DNA of 53,414 nucleotides from Prevotella sp. (GTDB lineage: Bacteria > Bacteroidota > Bacteroidia > Bacteroidales > Bacteroidaceae), in contig JAFSNR010000071.1 in assembly GCA_017443345.1 (NCBI GenBank), positions 1-53,414 of the forward strand. Reading direction: 5' to 3'. This document shows positions 26,385 through 34,718 of this stretch, piece by piece (within the stretch, counting starts at the first letter, position 1; each line of letters begins with the position of its first letter). Under the pieces are notes generated by a model. It was not told the origin of the DNA, ran no database searches, and saw nothing but the letters and a program-made list of their open reading frames with translations. Made by a program: the position numbers and the translations under genes.

Positions 26385-27833
26385 ATGGTATCTTTTACAA
26401 TGATTCTTCAGCTCTGTATTGTACTCGGAGCATTGTGGGTAGGCTCACGTTACGGTAGCCTCGCCCTGGGAGCAATTTCCGGTATCGGTCTTGCCATTCT
26501 TGTGTTTGGATTCGGACTCAAGCCTGGTACACCTCCTACCGACGTTATTTACATCATCATCGCAGCCGTTACCTGTGCTGGTATTATGCAGGCTTCGGGT
26601 GGTATGGACTGGCTCATCCAGATTGCGGAGAAAATGCTCCGTAAGCATCCGGATCGTATCACGTTCCTGGCTCCATTGACCACCTTCTTCCTCACCGTAC
26701 TAGTTGGAACAGGTCACGTGGTTTACACTCTGATGCCAATTATCTGTGACATCGCCCTGAAGAAGGGCATCCGTCCCGAGCGTCCTTGTGGTGTAGCCTC
26801 TATCGCTTCTCAGGTGGGTATCACTTGTTCTCCGATTGCTGCTGCCGTTGTAGCTTTCGTATCTATCTCAAATGCCAATCACTTCGAAATTACCATTCCT
26901 GGTGTACTGATGGTTTCCATTCCTGCATGTGTATGCGGTCTGATGGCTGCTGCCGCTGCTTCCTATAAGCGTGGACTCGACCTCGACAAAGATCCGAAGT
27001 TCCTAGCTAAGATCAAGGATCCTGAGCAGTACAAGTACATCTATGGTTCAAGTGCCACCACACTCGACAAGGAGATTCCACAGTCAGCAAAGAACGCTGT
27101 ATTCATTTTCCTCTGTGCTCTCGCTGTTATCGTATTCTTCGCTGTTTTCCAGAATGCCCTTCCTGCCTACGATACTCTTCGAGCTGTAAAGGGTGCTGAA
27201 GGTATTCATATCGACGCAAACATGACTATGACTGCCGACCAGTTGGTTAAGGCTAAGGTACACGTATCAGGTATGACTGAGTGGTTCTCAAAGCCTCTGG
27301 CCATGAACGTAGTCATCCAGATTGTGATGATCTCTGCTGCTGCACTGATGATCATATTCTGCAAGGCTGCTCCTAAGAAGGCTGTTGCAGGTCCGGTTTG
27401 GCAGTCAGGTATGGTTGCAGTAGTTGCTATTTATGGTATTGCCTGGCTGGCTGATACTTACTTCTCTAACTACATGTCTGAGATGCAGGGCATGCTTGCC
27501 GGCATCGTGAAAGAATATCCTTGGAGTATCGCACTTGTGTTCTTCCTGGTATCTGTGCTCATCAACTCGCAGGGAGCTGTGGTTGTAGCCATGTTGCCAC
27601 TGGCTTACCAGCTGGGCATCGCTGGTCCTGTGCTCCTTGGTGTACTGCCTTCGGTTTACGGATATTTCTTCATCCCGAACTATCCTTCAGATATTGCGAC
27701 AGTGAATTTCGACCGTTCAGGTACGACGGTGATTGGTAAATACTTGTTGAACCATTCGTTCATGATGCCAGGTCTTATCTGCGTATTTGTTTCAACGATC
27801 GTGGCTTACATCCTCTCTTCGATTCTCTACTAA
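26385..27833 (+). CDS. Anaerobic C4-dicarboxylate transporter, DcuA/DcuB family
   Basis: A 482-residue membrane protein with about 10-12 hydrophobic segments. The stretches GTGHVVYTLMPIICDIA, GIRPERPCGVASIASQ and SQVGITCSPIAAAVVAFVS are DcuA/B signatures. It would exchange external fumarate, malate or aspartate for internal succinate, in keeping with fumarate respiration and succinate export in Bacteroidales. Whether it is DcuA- or DcuB-like cannot be decided. ATG 26385 is used; an alternative ATG lies at 26400. Confidence 0.9.
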   Translation: MVSFTMILQLCIVLGALWVGSRYGSLALGAISGIGLAILVFGFGLKPGTPPTDVIYIIIAAVTCAGIMQASGGMDWLIQIAEKMLRKHPDRITFLAPLTTFFLTVLVGTGHVVYTLMPIICDIALKKGIRPERPCGVASIASQVGITCSPIAAAVVAFVSISNANHFEITIPGVLMVSIPACVCGLMAAAAASYKRGLDLDKDPKFLAKIKDPEQYKYIYGSSATTLDKEIPQSAKNAVFIFLCALAVIVFFAVFQNALPAYDTLRAVKGAEGIHIDANMTMTADQLVKAKVHVSGMTEWFSKPLAMNVVIQIVMISAAALMIIFCKAAPKKAVAGPVWQSGMVAVVAIYGIAWLADTYFSNYMSEMQGMLAGIVKEYPWSIALVFFLVSVLINSQGAVVVAMLPLAYQLGIAGPVLLGVLPSVYGYFFIPNYPSDIATVNFDRSGTTVIGKYLLNHSFMMPGLICVFVSTIVAYILSSILY

Positions 27834-27878
27834 CAACTAATGAATAGTCCTCCTTCCAAGGAGGGAGGACATAAAAAG

Positions 27879-27908
27879 ATTCCCCGTCTGAACACCAGGC
27901 GGGGAATT
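27879..27908 (+). terminator. Terminator of the Dcu gene
   Basis: ATTCCCCGTCT pairs with AGGCGGGGAAT around a 7-nt loop, followed by a T-rich stretch. A second G+C-rich hairpin (27847-27870, GTCCTCC/GGAGGAC) precedes it. Confidence 0.8.
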
Positions 27909-27922
27909 ATTTGATTCATAAA

Positions 27923-27949
27923 TATTCCCGCCAGATTTAGACGGGAATA
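27923..27949 (-). terminator. Terminator of the phosphoglucomutase gene
   Basis: TATTCCCG (27923-27930) pairs with CGGGAATA (27942-27949) around an 11-nt loop, 8 bp from the mutase stop. Read on the minus strand it is nearly the same sequence as the Dcu terminator, so the two look like inverted copies of one unit. Confidence 0.7.
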
Positions 27950-27956
27950 CTTGTTA

Positions 27957-29702
27957 TTAGAGATTCAAGCTCTTCTTCAGTGCTTCGATCTTTGTCTCAG
28001 CGGTCTTGATGCAGCGCTCGTAATCAGCAGCATCCTTGAAGCTTGGATCCTTGATCTCACAGTAGAACTTGATCTTCGGCTCAGTACCAGAGGGACGAAC
28101 GGATACCTTCGTACCATCCTCGCAGAACCACTGTAGCACGTTCGAAGTATCAGGCATGTTCAGTTTGTCTACTGTGCCGTCAGCCTTCTTAGCCTCGAGT
28201 GTCTTGTAGTCCTTCCACAAGCAAACATTGCTACCGCCCAACTCCTTCGGAGGATTAGCGCGGAAGTCAGTCATCATCTGCTTAATCTCATCGGCACCAG
28301 TCTTACCAGGACGAACCACATTGATGGTTACCTCCTTAGAGAAGCCGTACTCCTTATAGATATTCATCAGCAGATCGTAGAGAGTCATACCGTTATCGCG
28401 AGCCCAAGCAGCGATCTCACAGATCAAGCAGATAGATGCTGGGGAGTCCTTATCACGAACCTTATCGAACGGCAGGAAGCCGAAGCTTTCCTCACCACCA
28501 CCGATATACTTCTGCTTGCCCTCTGAGATACGGATCTCGTTGGCAATCCATTTGAAGCCTGTATAGCAGTCGCGATACTCTACGCCGTTCTTCTTTGCAA
28601 TCTCAGCAATCACCTCTGTGGTAACGATGGTCTTTACGAGGAACTCGTTGCCCTTAAGCTGACCCAGCTTCTTCTTGTTGGCGATGATGTACCAAGAGAA
28701 CATCATACATGTCTGGTTACCATTCAGTATTTCCCACTCGCCCTTAGCGTTGCGGCATACGATAGCCAGACGGTCTGCATCAGGGTCAGAAGCAATTACG
28801 AGGTCGGCATTCAGACGTGTACCCAACTTCATACCCAGAGTCATAGCCTCTGCGTTCTCGGGGTTAGGGCTGACTACTGTTGGGAAGTTACCGTCGATAA
28901 CCATCTGCTCTGGAACCACGTGGATATTCTGGAATCCCCATGAGCGCAGAGCCTCAGGAATGATCACACGACCAGTTCCGTGCATGGGTGAGTAAACGAT
29001 ATTCAGATCCTTCTGACGCAGGATAACATCCTGATCTACCATTGCCTCCTTTACAGCCTGCAGGTAGTCCCAGTCCATCTCACCACCGATGATGTCGATG
29101 AGTTCCTTATTGCCTTCAAACTTCACATCCTCGATCTTCACCTTGTTCACCTCGTCGATGATACCCTTATCGTGTGGAGCCAGCACCTGAGCACCGTCAT
29201 CCCAATAAGCCTTGTAGCCGTTATACTCACGTGGATTGTGAGAAGCAGTGACGTTCACACCAGCCTGACAGCCAAGCTGACGGATAGCGAACGAGATCTC
29301 TGGTGTAGGACGCAGGCTCTCGAACAGATAGACCTTAATTCCGTTAGCAGAGAAAATATCGGCTACGGTCTCAGCAAACATACGTCCGTTGTTACGACAG
29401 TCATGACCTACAACTACTGAACTCTGCTTACCTGGGAATGCCTTCAGGATATAGTTGGCAAAACCCTGTGTAGCCATACCTACGATGTACTTGTTCATGC
29501 GGTTGGTACCTGCGCCCATGATACCACGCAGACCACCTGTACCAAACTCCAGATTCTGATAGAACGCATCGATGAGCGCTGTCTTGTCAGCGTTGTCGAG
29601 CATTGCCTGAACTTCTTTTCTTGTCTCTTCGTCGAAAGCAGGGCTGAGCCACTCTTTCGCCTTTGCCTCACACTGGGCAATCAGCTGTGCATTATCTGCC
29701 AT
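27957..29702 (-). CDS. pgm: Phosphoglucomutase/phosphomannomutase family enzyme
   Basis: A 581-residue alpha-D-phosphohexomutase. The phosphoserine loop is TASHNPREYNG with Ser154. The metal loop is SDPDADR. The sugar loop is GGGEESFGF. The C-terminal phosphate loop is VRPSGTEPK. It interconverts glucose-1-P and glucose-6-P (or mannose phosphates) and so would feed UDP-glucose for ugd and dTDP-sugars for rfbC. It is monocistronic, between its own promoter and terminator. Confidence 0.93.
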   Translation of the reverse strand: MADNAQLIAQCEAKAKEWLSPAFDEETRKEVQAMLDNADKTALIDAFYQNLEFGTGGLRGIMGAGTNRMNKYIVGMATQGFANYILKAFPGKQSSVVVGHDCRNNGRMFAETVADIFSANGIKVYLFESLRPTPEISFAIRQLGCQAGVNVTASHNPREYNGYKAYWDDGAQVLAPHDKGIIDEVNKVKIEDVKFEGNKELIDIIGGEMDWDYLQAVKEAMVDQDVILRQKDLNIVYSPMHGTGRVIIPEALRSWGFQNIHVVPEQMVIDGNFPTVVSPNPENAEAMTLGMKLGTRLNADLVIASDPDADRLAIVCRNAKGEWEILNGNQTCMMFSWYIIANKKKLGQLKGNEFLVKTIVTTEVIAEIAKKNGVEYRDCYTGFKWIANEIRISEGKQKYIGGGEESFGFLPFDKVRDKDSPASICLICEIAAWARDNGMTLYDLLMNIYKEYGFSKEVTINVVRPGKTGADEIKQMMTDFRANPPKELGGSNVCLWKDYKTLEAKKADGTVDKLNMPDTSNVLQWFCEDGTKVSVRPSGTEPKIKFYCEIKDPSFKDAADYERCIKTAETKIEALKKSLNL

Positions 29703-29747
29703 AGTTACTTTTTATTTGTTTTAGATTACAACAATGTTTCTAAACGA

Positions 29748-29755
29748 CAAAGATA
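29748..29755 (-). promoter_or_regulatory. pgm -7 box (TATCTTTG)
   Basis: TATCTTTG on the minus strand, 46 nt before the ATG. The region where the -33 box should lie is part of a heptamer arm and has no TTTG. Confidence 0.55.
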
Positions 29756-29763
29756 CAATTTTT

Positions 29764-29879
29764 TTGTTTATGGTTTACGGTTTAAGGTTTACAGACGATT
29801 ACTTTTATAAATTATTAACTATAAACAGGAGTCTTCCGAGCATTTCATCTGTAAACTGTAAACTATAAACTGTAAACTA
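29764..29879. repeat. Heptamer-armed palindromic element, copy 3
   Basis: The left arm (29764-29793) has GGTTTAC/GGTTTAA units and the right arm (29849-29879) has CTGTAAA/CTATAAA units, inverted. The core (29794-29848, about 55 nt) begins CGATTAC and ends CATTTCAT, the same boundaries as the core of copy 2, but its middle differs. It fills the gap between pgm and the TPR gene. Confidence 0.75.
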
Positions 29880-31067
29880 TCACCCCTTCAGGAGTTTGTC
29901 GATTTCATCGAACTGCTTTCCCATGTTCAGGTTGAAGTAGATGCGATACAGAGCAGGTGCCCAGCGATCCTTCTCCTGAGGTGCCAGTCGACGATAAGCC
30001 TCCATATACGGCAGTGCTCGCTGATACATGCGCTTGATCTGTTTCTTATGCTTGCGAGAATCCATATTCAAAACGATATTAAGACAGGCCGTACCTGCAT
30101 TATAGTAGGCATCAGCCATCTCGCTATTCAGATTGATCAGCTGTTCACTCGTCTTCAGACATTCAGCATACTGTCGCAGATTCAACTGCATCGTGGATTT
30201 CGCAAAGAGGAACAACTGGTTCAGACTGTCAGTCCTAATTGCCTCATTTGCAACACCTAATGCCTGCTCGTAATTGCCACGAGCTGTGTAGCTGTCGATG
30301 AGTCTAGGAAAGAAATACGCTGATAGGGGATTCAACCTGAAACCCTCCCACAGCATCGCCTGATATTGCGTATCGTCCTTCAGCATGTGCCATGCTTCAG
30401 CAGCATACTGCAGAGTCGATTCCAACTTAGCCGAATCGCGTCTGGCCAGTTCCAAATAGCGCAGGGTCTTCACTGGGTCGTTCAGTCTATAGCCTGAATA
30501 GGAAGCCCAATAGGCTGACTCTCCCATCCTCGCATCGGTATTCATCAGGTCCTGCGTCTCGAAAAGGGGCTGTTGGGCACAGTCGATATAGGTCTCAAAG
30601 AAATCGAATGCTTTGTTGAAGTCTGACTTTCTGACGTAATACGCACCTCCGAAGAAAAGGTTCGGACGATAGGTCATAAGTCGCTCAGAGTTGTTCTTCC
30701 GATATTGCAGATTCACCTTGCCCTTCTTGTCTGGTATCATGTCGAGTGAGTCGAGCCTTTCCGCAACGGTGAACATCCTTTTGGTCAGTATAAATAGTTT
30801 CACGGTGTCCACCTTCTCCTTCTTATACATCTGCTCGTTCAGCTGTCCGTATTGTTTCTCAACAGCCTCCAGCCAAACGTCGTAAATACGCAGATTCTCA
30901 AGATTGGCCGAATCCTTTAATAGTTCTGTCATCATCTGCTCCGCCTTATCAAAGTTCTTACCACTCTTCAGTATCGTGCGCGCATCACCGATCTGTCTGC
31001 GTTGGGCAACACAGATTACTGATAAAAATATGCATCCTATCGTTAATATTATCCTCAAAACCTTCAT
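29880..31067 (-). CDS. Exported tetratricopeptide-repeat protein
   Basis: A 395-residue protein with a signal peptide (MKVLRIILTIGCIFLSVICVAQ). TPR-like helix pairs are visible, for example around 150-215 and 245-330 (GNYEQALGVANEAIRTDSLN). It probably acts as a periplasmic or envelope scaffold, but no partner is identifiable. It follows the lysozyme gene by 27 bp and is probably co-transcribed with it. Confidence 0.75.
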   Translation of the reverse strand: MKVLRIILTIGCIFLSVICVAQRRQIGDARTILKSGKNFDKAEQMMTELLKDSANLENLRIYDVWLEAVEKQYGQLNEQMYKKEKVDTVKLFILTKRMFTVAERLDSLDMIPDKKGKVNLQYRKNNSERLMTYRPNLFFGGAYYVRKSDFNKAFDFFETYIDCAQQPLFETQDLMNTDARMGESAYWASYSGYRLNDPVKTLRYLELARRDSAKLESTLQYAAEAWHMLKDDTQYQAMLWEGFRLNPLSAYFFPRLIDSYTARGNYEQALGVANEAIRTDSLNQLFLFAKSTMQLNLRQYAECLKTSEQLINLNSEMADAYYNAGTACLNIVLNMDSRKHKKQIKRMYQRALPYMEAYRRLAPQEKDRWAPALYRIYFNLNMGKQFDEIDKLLKG

Positions 31068-31094
31068 TTGGTTACACCTTATTATATATAATAG

Positions 31095-31991
31095 TTATTC
31101 GCTGTATGCTTTCTCGCCAATTGTTTCCTGCGAACCTAGTGTCATCTGTCGCAGGTCGTAGTAGGAACCGTTGTAAATATTGAAGTCTACGTTCCCCTTG
31201 ATGCCTGGCAGACGGCCCACATCGGTGTGCTGCCAGAATTTCCAAGGACCCTTGTACTCGAGTGAGTCCACATAATAGTGGGCTATCCAGTAGGGATACT
31301 CGTTGAAGATGGAGTCGTTCAGATAGCGCATCTTGAATTTGAAGTAGGTATAGATGATGGGCTTGATCTTATAATGTTTCTCCACCATATCGAGCCAGAG
31401 ATGCACCGAACTCTTGAACTGTTCGTCGCTCTGGTCCTTAGGTTTATGTTCCACATCGAGCACGGGTGGCAAGTCGCCATTCTCCAGTTTTACGGTCTTG
31501 ATGAAATGGGTGGCTTGCTGGTAGGCTGGTGTGTGAACACTGTAGAAATGATAGGCCCCACGGGTAAACCCATGCTCACGGGCCTGATAGAAATTATCGC
31601 GGAAGTTCTCGTCAGTCTGAGTGGCCCCTTCTGTGGCCTTGATCATCACAAAGCGGATGGGACATTTGTTGATCGAGCCATTATCCTTCAACTCATCCCA
31701 GTCGATACGTCCCTGATGGTGGGAGATGTCGATACCGTGAATCTCGTAGCCTTCAGGATAGCTGACATCACCGTAAAGGGCACGCCAACGGAAACCGAAT
31801 GGACTGACAAAGAAATAGTAGAAGAACCAGATATAGCCCAAGACAATAGACGCACCACCGATCCACCAGCCCCACTTGGGGACACGTTGCAAAAAGCGCA
31901 CAAACAGATTGGGCCTCCTATGTCCTTTGGGCCCATGATACGTATGTGTTGTGCCTACTCCTTTACGGCGAACCTGACGACGTTTTTCCAA
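31095..31991 (-). CDS. GH25 family lysozyme, membrane-anchored
   Basis: A 298-residue protein. A basic N-terminus is followed by one membrane segment (about 41-61) and a GH25 muramidase domain (about 83-285). Catalytic features are GIDISHHQG (Asp88), DVEHKP and YWIAHY. It would cleave peptidoglycan between MurNAc and GlcNAc. The start is a TTG at 31991, since an in-frame TAG lies two codons upstream and no internal ATG precedes the domain. The start codon is 10 nt past the hairpin of the pfp terminator, and no separate promoter is visible. Confidence 0.88.
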   Translation of the reverse strand: MEKRRQVRRKGVGTTHTYHGPKGHRRPNLFVRFLQRVPKWGWWIGGASIVLGYIWFFYYFFVSPFGFRWRALYGDVSYPEGYEIHGIDISHHQGRIDWDELKDNGSINKCPIRFVMIKATEGATQTDENFRDNFYQAREHGFTRGAYHFYSVHTPAYQQATHFIKTVKLENGDLPPVLDVEHKPKDQSDEQFKSSVHLWLDMVEKHYKIKPIIYTYFKFKMRYLNDSIFNEYPYWIAHYYVDSLEYKGPWKFWQHTDVGRLPGIKGNVDFNIYNGSYYDLRQMTLGSQETIGEKAYSE

Positions 31992-32001
31992 ATTCTAAAA
32001 A

Positions 32002-32034
32002 AGAGGGACTCTGCTTTCAAGGCAGAGCCCCTCT
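32002..32034 (-). terminator. Terminator after pfp, directly before the lysozyme gene
   Basis: CTCTGC pairs with GCAGAG, and after one mismatch AGAGGG pairs with CCCTCT. The loop is 7 nt. On the minus strand a run of T residues follows. Short AAATTCT heptamers flank it (31991-31996 and 32035-32047). Lysozyme transcripts must read through it unless an unseen promoter exists. Confidence 0.85.
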
Positions 32035-32051
32035 AAATTCTAAATTCTTAA

Positions 32052-33689
32052 TTATCTATTCTGCTCAAGAGCTAGAGTCTTCGTAGGCTGGTCGCAAACC
32101 TCTGTGGGTCCCCAGTACTGGATAGGACCAGGATAGATGTAAGCAGTCTGACGAGCCCACTCTTCACGATGAGCAGCGAACTCCTTGAAGGGAGCACCGT
32201 CGAGCTCAACTAGAGCCTTGCGGATAACTGGCTTCATCTCACCAGCACGACGCTCCATGTTCATCATCATCGTGATGGGCACACCACCAGCAATCCACTG
32301 CTCAGCAGGAGCGGTTGTGTTCTTGACGATAGCCATATAGCCAGTCTTGCCATTGGCAATCAGCTGGGCAGCTGAGGTACCAAGAGCATAGCAGTAGTCA
32401 GCATCGAAGTTAGAAGGAGCTGCGCAACGTCCCTCATATCCGAAGAAGTGATGCTGAGTGCCGAACTTGCCAACATACTTGCCTTCCTTCTTCATCTTCT
32501 CAAGCTTCTGGGCTACCATTGTTGAGAGCAGCTTCTCGGTCTCGATGAGTGATACCTGAACATTTCCGTGAGGATCGCGGTCGAGGGCCAGCTGACGAGC
32601 TACGCCAGTAGGCAGAGAGTTGAACACAGCAAGGTTCTCGTCTGTCAGATGACTCTTGGCAAAGTCGATGGTCTCTGTGCGACCCATTTCCTTCACCTCA
32701 GGAAGAGCGAGCACATCGTTCAGCTGAGCAATCAGCTTCTTGATGGCGGGGATGAACTCGATGACACCTTCAGGGATGATGACTGTACCGAAGTTGTTAC
32801 CATCCGCAGCACGAGCGGCTACAGCGTTGGCAATGTACTCTACGATATCGTCGAGGCTCATAGCCTTCTGCTCGATCTCCTCAGAGATCAGACAGATGTT
32901 GGGCTGAGTCTGCAGCGCGCACTCGAGGGCGATGTGAGAAGCCGAGCGACCCATCACCTTGATGAAGTGCCAGTACTTACGGGCTGAGTTACAGTCGCGC
33001 TCAATGTTACCGATCAACTCTGAGTAAGTCTTACAAGCGGTATCGAAACCGAATGAGGTCTCAATCTGCTCGTTCTTCAGGTCACCGTCGATAGTCTTCG
33101 GACAACCGATCACCTGTACGCCATAGTTCTTAGCGGCATAGTATTCAGCCAGCACGCAAGCGTTGGTATTAGAGTCGTCACCACCGATAATGACGATGGC
33201 CTTGATATCGAGCTCACGGATGATCTCGAGACCCTTCTCGAACTGATCGACCTTCTCCAGCTTCGTACGACCTGAACCGATCATGTCGAAACCACCGGTA
33301 TTACGATACTCATCAACGATCTCCTTGGTAAGCTCCATGTAGTTGTGGTCTACCAGACCGCCAGGACCGAGGATAAAACCATACAGACGGTTCTCGGGGT
33401 TCAGCTTCTTAATCTGATCGAAAAGACCAGTAATCACGTTGTGACCGCCAGGAGCCTGACCACCTGAAAGGATGATACCTATGTTCATCTTGGTGTTGTT
33501 GGCATCAGTAGCGGGCTCAAACTCTACGATAGGCATACCGTAAGTGTTGGGGAACAACTTCTTGATCTCTTCCTGGTCACCTACACTCTGAGTGGGCTGA
33601 CCTTCCTTTACTTTTACTGCACCCTGGAGAGCCTTAGGCAACTTGGGCTGATAAGCAGCTCTCGCAATCTGCAATGCACTTTTTTCCAT
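32052..33689 (-). CDS. pfp: PPi-dependent 6-phosphofructokinase
   Basis: A 545-residue long-type PFK that phosphorylates fructose-6-P reversibly with pyrophosphate. The phosphoryl-donor loop is SGGQAPGGHN (75-84). GGDDSNTN (169-176) has Asp in the position that selects PPi over ATP. The catalytic loop is PKTIDGDLKN (197-206). The substrate loop MGRSASH is present. It has its own promoter and terminator. Use of PPi saves ATP in fermentative metabolism. Confidence 0.95.
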   Translation of the reverse strand: MEKSALQIARAAYQPKLPKALQGAVKVKEGQPTQSVGDQEEIKKLFPNTYGMPIVEFEPATDANNTKMNIGIILSGGQAPGGHNVITGLFDQIKKLNPENRLYGFILGPGGLVDHNYMELTKEIVDEYRNTGGFDMIGSGRTKLEKVDQFEKGLEIIRELDIKAIVIIGGDDSNTNACVLAEYYAAKNYGVQVIGCPKTIDGDLKNEQIETSFGFDTACKTYSELIGNIERDCNSARKYWHFIKVMGRSASHIALECALQTQPNICLISEEIEQKAMSLDDIVEYIANAVAARAADGNNFGTVIIPEGVIEFIPAIKKLIAQLNDVLALPEVKEMGRTETIDFAKSHLTDENLAVFNSLPTGVARQLALDRDPHGNVQVSLIETEKLLSTMVAQKLEKMKKEGKYVGKFGTQHHFFGYEGRCAAPSNFDADYCYALGTSAAQLIANGKTGYMAIVKNTTAPAEQWIAGGVPITMMMNMERRAGEMKPVIRKALVELDGAPFKEFAAHREEWARQTAYIYPGPIQYWGPTEVCDQPTKTLALEQNR

Positions 33690-33737
33690 AATCTTTTGTC
33701 TTTATTTAAAATGAATGAAATTTCAATTTTCAACGTG

Positions 33738-33745
33738 CAAATTTA
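33738..33745 (-). promoter_or_regulatory. pfp -7 box (TAAATTTG)
   Basis: TAAATTTG on the minus strand gives a leader of about 44 nt. The -33 box is weak. Confidence 0.55.
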
Positions 33746-33818
33746 GTGAATTTTTGGCAGAAATAAGAAAGAAAACAGCATAAAATCATCATTTTAATAT
33801 TTTTTTGGTATGAAAGAG

Positions 33819-33848
33819 TTGCTATCTCAGTTTTTTTTCTTATCTTTG
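33819..33848 (+). promoter_or_regulatory. Promoter of the 88-residue protein gene
   Basis: TTG (33819-33821) and TATCTTTG (33841-33848) are 19 bp apart. Downstream, AAAGGAGG at 33875-33882 is a strong Shine-Dalgarno 7 nt before the ATG, unusual in this genome. Confidence 0.75.
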
Positions 33849-33889
33849 CTTACTGAATGTATCAAAATAACCCAAAAGGAGGATAAAAA

Positions 33890-34156
33890 ATGGCAAACAA
33901 AAGAACACTGAAAAAGAACATCGATCTGATCTGCTCATCACTTTTCGCAGACTTAGTAGCCGTTTCACTTTATGGCACAGAAGCACAACAGCAGCAGGCT
34001 GAAACGCTGCTTAACACCATCGCCAAGATGGAAGTCGACTATCTCGGACGAGTATGCCACCCGGAACCAGGCATGAAACCCAAGGACTATTTCAAGGATC
34101 TGCGCGAGAAATTCTCATCACAGGTTCAGGAGATTCTCGATCAGATCAACGCTTAG
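33890..34156 (+). CDS. Small conserved-looking hypothetical protein
   Basis: An 88-residue protein, mostly helical by appearance (KKNIDLICSSLFADLVAVSL, LNTIAKMEVDYLGRV). I do not recognise a named family. A good promoter and a strong ribosome-binding site show that it is a real gene. It lies 6 bp before the acyltransferase gene and heads a plus-strand run to at least 37.7 kb. Confidence 0.75.
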   Translation: MANKRTLKKNIDLICSSLFADLVAVSLYGTEAQQQQAETLLNTIAKMEVDYLGRVCHPEPGMKPKDYFKDLREKFSSQVQEILDQINA

Positions 34157-34162
34157 ACCACC

Positions 34163-34717
34163 ATGTGGAGAAAATTCTGTAACTGGCTTTTATACAAGCG
34201 GATGGGATGGACGACTGAAGTAACGGTTGATCATCCCGACAAATACATTATCTGTCTGGCGCCGCATACCAGCAACTGGGACTTCATTCTTGGATTGCTC
34301 TACAGCAGGTCGATAGGTATGCAAAGCAATTTCCTCATGAAGAAGGAGTGGTTCTTCTGGCCGCTCGATCCCATCTTCAGGAGTCTGGGCGGCATACCTG
34401 TCTATCGCCAGAAGCATAGCAGTATGACCGAATCGATGGCAGAATCCGCCAAACAGGCGAAAGTATTCCACCTCTGTATCACACCCGAGGGTACACGATC
34501 GAAGAATCCCGACTGGAAGAAAGGCTTCTACTTCATTGCCCTCAAGGCGGGCATCCCAATCCTTCTCTATGGCCTGGACTACGAGCGCAAGCTCATCCAG
34601 TGTACGAAGACGGTCATCCCCTCGGGCAACCTCGAGGCAGATATGCGCGACATCAAACTCTATTTCAAGGGCTTCAAGGGGAAAAAGCCCGAAAACTTTA
34701 CCATCGGAGAGTTGTAG
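34163..34717 (+). CDS. 1-acyl-glycerol-3-phosphate acyltransferase-like (PlsC family)
   Basis: A 184-residue membrane-associated acyltransferase. The HX4D motif is HTSNWD (35-40), and PEGTRSK (around 110) is the second PlsC motif. It would transfer a fatty acyl chain to a lysophospholipid or similar acceptor. It is shorter than typical PlsC and lacks an obvious long transmembrane segment. Its stop is 1 bp from the next start codon. Confidence 0.87.
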   Translation: MWRKFCNWLLYKRMGWTTEVTVDHPDKYIICLAPHTSNWDFILGLLYSRSIGMQSNFLMKKEWFFWPLDPIFRSLGGIPVYRQKHSSMTESMAESAKQAKVFHLCITPEGTRSKNPDWKKGFYFIALKAGIPILLYGLDYERKLIQCTKTVIPSGNLEADMRDIKLYFKGFKGKKPENFTIGEL

Positions 34718-34718
34718 T

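Noticed and set aside
34536-34718. Upstream extension of the golvesin-domain frame
   Set aside because: It overlaps the acyltransferase gene and encodes Ser/Arg-rich nonsense; ATG 34719 gives a proper signal peptide.
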